Assembly (NCBI RefSeq): GCF_002933875.1
Contig: NZ_BFAV01000150.1
Coordinates: 62,001 to 126,000, forward strand
Reading direction: 5' to 3'
DNA length: 64,000 nucleotides
DNA from: Desulfocucumis palustris
Lineage (GTDB): Bacteria > Bacillota > Desulfotomaculia > Desulfotomaculales > Desulfocucumaceae
The notes under the pieces are model-generated. The model saw only the letters and a program-made list of their open reading frames with translations. It did not search any database and was not told where the DNA came from. Each line of letters starts with the position of its first letter. Position 1 is the stretch's first letter. Below, piece by piece: positions 43,938-52,100 of the stretch. A program made the translations under genes and the position numbers.

Positions 43938-44120
43938 GGGGACATTCCTCCGGCCAGGAAAGTTATATACATTGAGGACATTCCTCTGACCCTAAAGCCA
44001 TATACATTGGGGACATTCCTCTGACCTTAAAGCCATGCTCCAAAGAGAGGTGTGTCCCCTTTCCTTAGATAGAGGTGTGTCCCCTAACCTTAGATAGAGG
44101 TGCGTCCCCTTTCCTTTAGA
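43938..44120. repeat. Two opposed tandem repeat sets, GGGGACATTCCTCT and AGAGGTGTGTCCCC
   Basis: Set A has three direct copies of about 35 bp beginning GGGGACATTCCTCTGACC (43938, 43974, 44009). Set B has three copies of exactly 25 bp, AGAGGTGTGTCCCCTTTCCT type (44046, 44071, 44096). The cores of A and B are inverted versions of each other (12 of 14 bases), so the array folds as a large dyad. It lies between two convergent genes and may be a REP-like cluster. Confidence 0.85.
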
Positions 44121-44182
44121 CCAATACCAGCGTAGCTGTCACCACCCGGAAACGTATGGTTTAAATTTATGACCGCGTTATA

Positions 44183-45298
44183 TCACTCTTTGTGCAATTC
44201 CAGATAGGCTTCCTTCATGAGTCGTGTTATCGGCATTTTCTGAGGACATATTTTTTCGGCACTCGAATAATCGCTACTATCTATTTTACTCTGAATCCCA
44301 CTTGGTATCTGTGCAAACCTCTGAGCAATCCGCTCTATAATACCATATCCTCTTAAATACATGAGCATTTCCATAATGTCAAATATAGGTATCTTATCGG
44401 TATTTGTTGTTTCGCATGCGCCACAGCGCCTACAGAAATATTTTCCGGTGGCATTTGCATAATCCACCAACGATCTTAAAATCTCAGGGTCTAGTGGATT
44501 CTCATCTATAGCCGCCAAAACATTTGATTGTAAAATAGCTGAGTTAGGCATGAGAGAGCAGATTGATGTTAAAGAAGGATTCTGCCAAATCGCCCTTAGT
44601 TTTGATTGCTCAAAGGATATATTATGGCCTGCCAATAATAAATCTATCTTTTCCTTGCCCGGAAGCTTCTGCAGCTCGGTTTTTTTCTGAACACAGAACC
44701 CCATGGACTTAACAGCAAATATGCCAATGCCTTTTCCATGGCACTTTTGCAAAGCGTCTTCCATGCTTTTAATACTCTGCATCCTATAGTTGTAAAACGT
44801 TTGAATTCCATCTATCCAACCGAGCTCAGAGGCGCCGATGAGGCAGTTATCCATATTTTTATGGGTGCAGAATCCGAAAAATCGAATCTTTTTTTCCTTT
44901 TTGACTTTCTCAACCCATTTTCTTACATCATTATTGAGCGTCTTGATGTCATCCACTGAATGTATTGCTAAAAAGTCTATAAAGGACGTTCCATTCTCTT
45001 TGAGAACTTTGTCCAACTGTTCCTGCATGACAACTGGATCTGTTGAATAAACTTTTCCAGACAAAAAAACTCTTTCTCGTATCCCGGGATTTTTCCGGAA
45101 GTATTCAGCATATACTTTTCCTGTAAATGAAACAATCTCCCAGCAATCCACGCCGTGCCTCAAGGCTTCATCCAGCAAAGCTTGGCTGTCTGTGTTTCCA
45201 AAGGATCCTCCACCAAGACAGAGTTTCGATATTTTAACTCCAGTATTGCCGAATGCTCGCTTGGGCACAATAAAATCCATGTTATTTTTTTGTATCAT
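44183..45298 (-). CDS. Aldo/keto reductase with C-terminal Fe-S cysteine cluster
   Basis: 371 residues. The barrel starts with RAFGNTGVKISKLCLGGGSFGN and contains the strand FIDFLAIHSVDDIKT. In place of the classical catalytic Tyr region it reads WEIVSFTGK, and the usual Lys/His set is hard to confirm. The C-terminal 80 residues hold YFCRRCGACETTN and ICPQKMPI, a ferredoxin-like cluster in which one usual CP is TN. It probably reduces or oxidises a carbonyl using electrons from an Fe-S partner. It lies at the 3' end of the PKS gene cluster, same strand. Confidence 0.8.
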   Translation of the reverse strand: MIQKNNMDFIVPKRAFGNTGVKISKLCLGGGSFGNTDSQALLDEALRHGVDCWEIVSFTGKVYAEYFRKNPGIRERVFLSGKVYSTDPVVMQEQLDKVLKENGTSFIDFLAIHSVDDIKTLNNDVRKWVEKVKKEKKIRFFGFCTHKNMDNCLIGASELGWIDGIQTFYNYRMQSIKSMEDALQKCHGKGIGIFAVKSMGFCVQKKTELQKLPGKEKIDLLLAGHNISFEQSKLRAIWQNPSLTSICSLMPNSAILQSNVLAAIDENPLDPEILRSLVDYANATGKYFCRRCGACETTNTDKIPIFDIMEMLMYLRGYGIIERIAQRFAQIPSGIQSKIDSSDYSSAEKICPQKMPITRLMKEAYLELHKE

Positions 45299-45333
45299 TT
45301 GAGTCCTCTCCTGCCTCAATAATTTGTAAGTAT

Positions 45334-46011
45334 CTATCGAAAATTAAATAAACTCTTTTGATTTCCTCTCATTCGGAAATTAATGAAGTAATCTTTCTTA
45401 TCAATATTGAAATAAAAATTTTCCTTTTTAAGATTTCCCATGGATTGTCCTGGAATTTTACCATATGAATGCCCTGGATAAATCCGCACATGATCCGGTA
45501 CCTGGGATTTTATTTTTTGAATGCTTTCAAACATTTGAGCTGCCGAGCTGCCGTTACAATTACAAATGCCACACCCCTCGGCGAAAATGGTATCTCCGGT
45601 AAACATGCTATAAGGTAACAAATAGCTCATCCCGCCGGCTGTATGTCCAGGTGTGAGTAAGCAAAAAACATCTATTCTTCCTACGCTAATCTTCTCCTCA
45701 TCATCTAAGGCAATCAGATTACTACACCAGTATTTATAGTAATCAATTTCTTTTCTTGACATATAAACAGCAGGATTGAACATTTTAATTAAAGGGTCAA
45801 CCAGGTTTGTGTGGTCATAATGAGAATGAGTTAAAAAAATTGCTACCAAATCCGCGTTTAAATGGTTTAATATGTCAGTTATTTTTTTAAGATCCCATGC
45901 AGGATCGACAACCATAGCAGATCTAGTCATGTTATCAAAAACAATATAAGAATAATTAGACCAACCAAAATGAAATGTATTAATTTGATGCAAGTCATAT
46001 TTGTTATTCAT
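45334..46011 (-). CDS. Metallo-beta-lactamase-fold hydrolase of the PksB/BaeB type
   Basis: About 225 residues. The metal motif is LTHSHYDHTNLV (HxHxDH), with LLTPGHTAGGMSYL and FTGDTIFAEGCGICN, and a final His in YPGHSYG. The sequence FGWSNYSYIVFDN and the GCGICN motif recall PksB/BaeB hydrolases of trans-AT polyketide clusters, which clip stalled acyl chains from ACPs (similarity judged from memory). It lies in the cluster with the AT-less PKS, which supports a trans-AT assembly line with proofreading. The ATG at 46011 follows TAGGTGTG. Confidence 0.82.
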   Translation of the reverse strand: MNNKYDLHQINTFHFGWSNYSYIVFDNMTRSAMVVDPAWDLKKITDILNHLNADLVAIFLTHSHYDHTNLVDPLIKMFNPAVYMSRKEIDYYKYWCSNLIALDDEEKISVGRIDVFCLLTPGHTAGGMSYLLPYSMFTGDTIFAEGCGICNCNGSSAAQMFESIQKIKSQVPDHVRIYPGHSYGKIPGQSMGNLKKENFYFNIDKKDYFINFRMRGNQKSLFNFR

Positions 46012-46368
46012 AACACAACACACCTATACGTATTTATAATTTTCCCCTCTGGGAAGGGTATGCCCTAAAAACATGTCACATTATAGCTTCAGTATTAACA
46101 AACCACTAATCCTTAACCAGAGAGGGATTGCCCACCGTTATATTCAGACTTTAAGCATCAGTTATGCATTATATACCCCATAATCCAATCTACACACTGT
46201 GTTGGTGAGATTTTAACGTGCTTAGTACTAGGTCTGGATTTATCAGGAGGCTGATATGGGTTATCAGCACAAGGTGGTTGGGGGTAGTAGCAATCAAATG
46301 CGAAACGGCACGGTTTTTATGCGGTGTGACCGCCAATCTGAAGGTAACAGTTTGACGGTCACATAAAC
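46012..46368. other. Intergenic gap with a 36-codon frame and a hairpin, no assigned gene
   Basis: On the plus strand a 36-codon frame (46256-46366, starting MGYQHKVVGG) has a perfect AGGAGG five bases before its ATG but resembles nothing recognised and lies among minus-strand genes. It ends in a hairpin GTGACCGCCAA / TTGACGGTCAC (46326-46336 and 46352-46362) that on the minus strand lies just past the stop of the metallo-hydrolase gene. It may be a terminator or the end of a mobile element remnant. The rest shows nothing. Confidence 0.35.
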
Positions 46369-47316
46369 TTACTCATTAACATTTATACTATTGGAATTCT
46401 TAAGATATTTTATTTCAATGCTTGGCTTGATCCAAAGTGCGGAATGATGTCTCAGCGGTAACAAATTCTGTATAGTACTGGCAATGAAATCAGAATCCGT
46501 TGAACGCGCGCACAACTTTTTGGCATTCTGATCAAAAGCAAGCAGAAATTCCTTCATGTCAGTAACATCCTTTGGGGTGGATATAGGGCCATGGCCCGGT
46601 ATTATACTGGTAACATTTAATGTGTTAATAAAGTCGAGTGCTTTAACCCATTCATTGATATCGGCATCCCCTAACATTGGATAGTAATCTGTAACCAGAA
46701 TATCCGCGGCAAAGAGTACTTTGGCCTTAGGCACGTAAACCAGAATATTTCCATCGGTGTGAGATGGTCCGGGATAAATTAACTGGATTTCCTGATCGCC
46801 TAGATCTAAACCCATTTTATTTTGAAACGTTACGGTGGGGTAAGCGATAGTCGTTCCTTCCACTTCATCTTGTGTTAATCCAAAATTCTGAAAATGTGCC
46901 AACTCATAGGGTAAGTACTTTTCCATATTCTGTCTGGCGTTTTCTTGTGAGATAATGGTTGCTCCTATTTTAGCGAACTCTGCATTGCCGAACGTGTGAT
47001 CCATGTGATAATGGGTATTAATCACATACTTGATTGGTTTATCCGAAATAGACCGTATGTCGTTAATGAACCGTGTTGCGTTTTTTGCGGACATTAGAGT
47101 ATCGACCACTGCGATTCCATTATTTCCGATGACAACCCCGGCATTAGCACCATAACTGTCCGCGGGTCCATCGCTCGGCGCAATAAAGGCGTAAACATTG
47201 TCAGCAACCTTTACTAGATCTTGCGCAAAAGCTGCCTGACAGGTGATTAGCAAAACTGCAATCATGACCGGTACAACAAATAACTTCCTAAACATGCTCA
47301 TACCCAGTCTAAACAT
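46369..47316 (-). CDS. Secreted metallo-beta-lactamase-fold hydrolase
   Basis: 315 residues. A signal peptide (LFVVPVMIAVLLITCQAAFAQ) is followed by a hydrolase with THYHMDHTFGN (HxHxDH), PGPSHTDGNILVYVP, AADILVTDYYP and IPGHGP, so both zinc sites look complete. The family includes quinoprotein-relay-like and arylsulfatase/lactone hydrolases. Being exported, it could process the PKS product outside the cell. AGGAGGT precedes the ATG. The last 60 residues are an extra tail of unknown use. Confidence 0.82.
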   Translation of the reverse strand: MFRLGMSMFRKLFVVPVMIAVLLITCQAAFAQDLVKVADNVYAFIAPSDGPADSYGANAGVVIGNNGIAVVDTLMSAKNATRFINDIRSISDKPIKYVINTHYHMDHTFGNAEFAKIGATIISQENARQNMEKYLPYELAHFQNFGLTQDEVEGTTIAYPTVTFQNKMGLDLGDQEIQLIYPGPSHTDGNILVYVPKAKVLFAADILVTDYYPMLGDADINEWVKALDFINTLNVTSIIPGHGPISTPKDVTDMKEFLLAFDQNAKKLCARSTDSDFIASTIQNLLPLRHHSALWIKPSIEIKYLKNSNSINVNE

Positions 47317-47378
47317 TTTCTTTATACCTCCTTTGAAAATATGCCCGTGAATAAGTACCTGCTACTTATCGCTAATAT

Positions 47379-48035
47379 TCACACCAATATACCTGGTGGG
47401 TTAGCTTCATATTTATATTCAGATTTAAGGTATCCATTATCCAACAGATAAGTAATAATCTTATCCGCACATTTGTTGGGGGGACTTTCGGCCGTTTTCA
47501 CTACGATTTCCGGGTATACAGGAGGCTCGTATGGGTCATCAACTCCGGTAAATCCTTTCAGTTCTCCCATTCGCGCCTTCTTGTAGAGACCTTTAGGATC
47601 CCGACATTCGCAAATATTAGGAGGCGCATCAACAAATACCTCAATGAAGGAAAGCCCCACTGACTCATGAAGATTCCGGACAAAATTACGCTGCATTTGA
47701 TAAGGTGAAATTAAACTTGCTACGACTATTAATCCGGCGTCGGCAAAAAGCTTTGCCACCTCACCCACACGCCTAACATTCTCCTCGCGGTCTTCCTTGG
47801 AGAACCCGAGGTTCTTATTTAAACCATGCCGAATATTGTCCCCATCCAAAACATAGGTTATATATCCGCGCTTTATGAGTTCCCGCTCCAGGAGAAAGGA
47901 AATCGTACTCTTACCGGATGAAGGAAGGCCGGTTAGCCAAATAGTACAGCCTTGTTGACCGAGGCTCTTTTCCCGCTCTCCACACTCGAGATGATTATCG
48001 TGCCACACAACATTAATCGCTTTAACAATGTTCAT
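47379..48035 (-). CDS. cysC: Adenylylsulfate (APS) kinase
   Basis: 218 residues. The P-loop is GLPSSGKST at about 36-44, followed by LDGDNIRHGLNKNLGFSKEDREENVRRVGEV (in parts), the APS-binding region, and FVDAPPNICECRDPKGLYKKAR with GFTGVDDPYEPP. APS kinase makes PAPS, the sulfate donor. A dedicated copy two genes downstream of a sulfotransferase-containing PKS strongly suggests it feeds that domain. The ATG at 48035 follows GTGGAGG. No ATP sulfurylase is in the window. Confidence 0.95.
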   Translation of the reverse strand: MNIVKAINVVWHDNHLECGEREKSLGQQGCTIWLTGLPSSGKSTISFLLERELIKRGYITYVLDGDNIRHGLNKNLGFSKEDREENVRRVGEVAKLFADAGLIVVASLISPYQMQRNFVRNLHESVGLSFIEVFVDAPPNICECRDPKGLYKKARMGELKGFTGVDDPYEPPVYPEIVVKTAESPPNKCADKIITYLLDNGYLKSEYKYEANPPGILV

Positions 48036-48107
48036 AGCATCCTCCACATAGCGCTTTAATCACCAGATCGATTTTATTTTATCTGTATCAGACATCCTTC
48101 CAAAATA

Positions 48108-49097
48108 TCAACCAACGTTATCCTTTATGCTCAAAATTCTATATTTCCCCTCCTTTACATGGAAATTGCAGTATTCAATATTACGCACAGCAGCATGATA
48201 ATCCTTAAACTTGTTGTAGATAATTCTTATGAGATATGTCCCATTTCGTGGCATTTCATCGGATACGAACCGGGTCTTTGCAAGCATAAGCCAGAATACC
48301 GGAAAACCGCATGTATCAAGTACAACCAGGTATACACTGGCTTTTTCGGATAGACTTTGAGGATAATCGATTTGCAGGACCTCTCCCTTATCCAAAAGCC
48401 CATAGTAAAAGATGGTCCCCGCATTACCGAACGGCAAATAGGCTTTTCGCACAAATTTGCCCGGCAAATGCTTGTGCCATTGTAGGGTTTTTAAAACGTA
48501 ATAATGCAAAAAACAATAGAAGCCATTTCCACGGTGCTTCAGATCACTCATAAACTTTTCATAACTTTCTATTTCAGGCTCTATCGGACAGGGTGGAATT
48601 TGTAATTTGTTGTCGATTTTTACAGCAGGACATTCGCCATTTTTATCCCAATTGTAATAGCGCAAAAAAATTGCATATGTCCCCGGCGTCAACATGACCG
48701 ATTGCCATGAATCATGATTGGTGCATTTCATCGAACTCAGGGTACTAACCTCTCTTCCATGCCTGTAGAAGGAAATGATCCATTGTTTGGCGGACTTTCG
48801 GGCTGTTTCCACATGGATGAGGATTTCACCGCTTACCTCAAGGGGGCCCACATGGTGCTGTACCGAGTGGGGATTCCACCTGGGCGCGACAATCATTACA
48901 TAGGGAAGTCCCCAGGTCCTTGTCTGGCTTTTGGACCAACCCTGCCAGGAAAGAGACTCATGCTTTCCCAGCAACATTATGCCGCCTTCCTTGTTAATCT
49001 TTCGCAGAACCCAGCGCATAACATAAACAAAACCATAAGAACACGCCGAAATTACAATTTGAAACGGTATGCTGAACCAATTTACGATCCGTCGCAT
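48108..49097 (-). CDS. Unrecognised membrane-anchored protein of the PKS cluster
   Basis: About 329 residues with no domain recognised. A hydrophobic segment lies near residues 8-28 (IPFQIVISACSYGFVYVM). The rest is soluble and aromatic, with Trp/Tyr-rich patches (LSWQGWSKSQTRTWGLPYVM, HYYVLKTLQWHKHLPG) and strand-like stretches. It may hold or modify the lipid product at the membrane. It lies 85 bp downstream of the PKS gene, same strand. The ATG at 49097 follows GAGGGGTGG. Confidence 0.6.
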   Translation of the reverse strand: MRRIVNWFSIPFQIVISACSYGFVYVMRWVLRKINKEGGIMLLGKHESLSWQGWSKSQTRTWGLPYVMIVAPRWNPHSVQHHVGPLEVSGEILIHVETARKSAKQWIISFYRHGREVSTLSSMKCTNHDSWQSVMLTPGTYAIFLRYYNWDKNGECPAVKIDNKLQIPPCPIEPEIESYEKFMSDLKHRGNGFYCFLHYYVLKTLQWHKHLPGKFVRKAYLPFGNAGTIFYYGLLDKGEVLQIDYPQSLSEKASVYLVVLDTCGFPVFWLMLAKTRFVSDEMPRNGTYLIRIIYNKFKDYHAAVRNIEYCNFHVKEGKYRILSIKDNVG

Positions 49098-49181
49098 ATA
49101 ACCACCCCTCACAGCTCCTGTACTGCCTTGCGTCACTCATGTTTGAGGATTTTATTATATGTGCCTGGAAAAAAAGCTTAA

Positions 49182-52100
49182 CTAACTATTATCCGCGAAC
49201 ATATCGGGCACTGTATAATTAGTATCTTCCGCAATAATATCCCTTACGGTGGCGATCCAGGATCTCAAGTGTTTTTCAATGGTTTGGTGCTTATAGCGTT
49301 TACCCGGATATTTGACAATTACTCTAATCGAGTCCATACGCACTCTCACAATCAAATCTATGTCATAGGGCTGTGCGTCGGAAGCATCTTCGTATTGATG
49401 CCATTTACATTTAGTCATTAAAGGTATACGCGGATAACCGTATTGAAAATTCAGTAAAATCGGCGCCGACTCTGCCGCGGTCGGTACCTTGCCGTCGTTG
49501 GCGAGTATTTCATATGTCAGCCCTTGATGTGGAATTTCACTATACCGTTTCTGAAAACTACTTATCAGGGTCTTCGTGGAACCCTTGGGAGAAACCGTCA
49601 AACGTAGCGGAACATCACCGGCAAAGCGTCCGGCCACATCAAAATAAGATCCTATTTCCGCTAAATTCCTGCGGTGAAAACGGTGGGTGATAATTGGCCT
49701 CATTTGGCCGGTCAACGTCGAAAGATAACGATAGAGACCAACTGAGAAGTAAAGAAACACCTTTCCTTTACCAACCTGATTGTTAATCAGTAATTCTTCA
49801 AAGGTAAAGGTTTCGTAGTATATTTCCACCGGCTCACCTTTTATGGATTTTTCGTTGTAATCATAGGGTATTCTTGTTGTACCACCTTTAACCTCATCCA
49901 ACCACAGTTGCAAATAATTATCCTCCACATGATCTTTTTTCATCTTTTCGATACATGCCATATAATCTGCAAACCTGGTATCGACAGGTAAAACTGTGGC
50001 CTTGGAATCGTAGTAGTACCGGAATATATCCTCTAAAATGATTTCACACGTCCGCCCGTCCGCGATCAACATGTGAAAAACCGCCACCACCGCATATTCA
50101 TTATTACCCAAGGCTGCGGCACAGATTGCCATCAAAGGCGCTGTTTCAATTCTCAGGCGCCCGATCAATTCAGATTCAGCTTCTTTCAAACGTGTTCCTA
50201 TATCTTCCGCGGCACACGAACTGAGCTCCCTGTAATCCAAGCAAAGTTCGGCGGATTCCCGCGCACACTGAATGAACGTCTTATTTCTTTCAATAAACGA
50301 GTATGACAATACGGAATGCTTTTTAACCACCTTTTTCAGACTCTCGTTGAACCGGGCCAAATCCAGCGGTTCATTTAACCTGATGCGCAAGTGCTCCACA
50401 ACCCCCCAGTGGGGATGCGGCCCCAAACGATTAAAGATGGACTGCTGGGCTGGTGAGAGCGGCAACTCCGCGCCGCCGGAATCATCCGCCTCCAAAGTGT
50501 AGCCCAGTTCCCGGGCCAACTTAATCGTTGCAAGTTCCAATTCTTTTAGTCTGTTGGCGTGAGATTTCCAGGCGTCGGCCAGTTCAGGCATAATGGCTTT
50601 GTGCCTGAGAAATCCGGGATCGCCGATTGTGATTGACTGTTGGTGAAGCCCATGGGTCATCCGTTCACCCTGATAAGGTTTGAGCATCTCGTTCTCAAAA
50701 CTCAAATCAAGCCTGTTACATATTTCTCTCATTGTCTGTTCGGATGCGCTGACCAAATCCTCAAACCGGATTAACATTTTTCGGTCATTTGGAATATCAG
50801 TAAGAAACCTGATGATATTCGCATTGATTTTCACCCAAAGTTGCTTCGAGTATTGCCACGGCTCTTCCCGGATATTCAGCATTCGATCGAACCGGTTGTT
50901 CACAAAGGATGCCATCATGGAGAGAGGGTGTCTAACCAGAAAAATGTAGAAAGGCTTAAATCCCATTGTCTCCGCTTTTCTTAAGGTGTCCAAGTGCTCA
51001 CCGTAAGTGGGGGACTTGTCCACCAGGATCCGATCGCCCACCTTGCCCGTCAAATAGCGGTAGGTTTCCGCTATTGATACGTCCTTATTTTCCAGTTCTT
51101 CCATTATTTCCAGGGCTTTCCCCGTGTCGATGTCTTCCAAAACTTTTATGGTTTCGATCAGCCCTTCTCTAAGAAAAGCCTGATTGGATTGCGTTAGGTT
51201 TTTCTTTCGTTCACCCAGCGAATCAAAATGTAATAAATGTAGTTCAGGAGGAGCGAATATACGTGAATGTCCCATTAGCATAACCCGAAGTAATGTCGAA
51301 CCTGCTCTCGGCGTACTCAGAATAAAGCATAGACGTGGGGTTGCGCTTTTACTGACAGCCACTTCGTTTACCTTGCTTCGGACCAGCTCCTGCCCTGTGT
51401 ATGCACTCAGTGTTTTGATAGTGTTATAACGCAGCAACTCTGTGGGATAAAGTCTTAATCCAAATCTATCCGCAATGGCTTCGAGTATTTGCATGGCTAG
51501 GATCGAGTCGATGCCGATATCCCAGAACTCCGCCTCATCATCTACTTCCTCCAGAGCAATCCCGGTAATCACCGAGACCTGCTCTCGCAGGAATTGGTTT
51601 ATTTCGTTTAAATCAAAAGGTGCGGGTGTAACCGTCTCTTTCTCGCCTGTTGCCAAAAACGGCTTTTTTGATGTCATTTCCTGCCCGGTCTGTTGAACTG
51701 CGGCCAAGGGCAGTGACTGACGGAACTTTGCGCTGTCTCCGGCCATTACCATCACCTGGGAGAGACCTTCCCTGATGATGGTCTCCCCTGCCTTTAGTCC
51801 GTCTTCGGTACTGAGGGGCGACATCCCCCAAGCCCGTTTGAAGCGAAGTCTGGAGTTTTCATCCACAGCGATCCCGCCGTTCTCCCATAATGGCCAACCG
51901 ATGGAAACCGTTTGTCCGTGTCGCCGCCCTTGGCTTCGCATCCATTCCCGCCATTTGGCAAAAGAGTCTAAAAAACTATTGGCATAGGCATAATCGCTCT
52001 GTCCAATGTTCCCTAATTGGGAGATTGCGGAAGAAAACAGGATAAAAAAGTCCAGATTTTCCTTCCAAAGGAATTTATCCAAATAGATAGTCCCCTGAAC

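Noticed and set aside
43938-44120. CRISPR array
   Set aside because: The units are tandem with no variable spacers, and no cas gene is near.
46326-46362. Complete insertion sequence
   Set aside because: Only one inverted repeat and a short frame, with no transposase.
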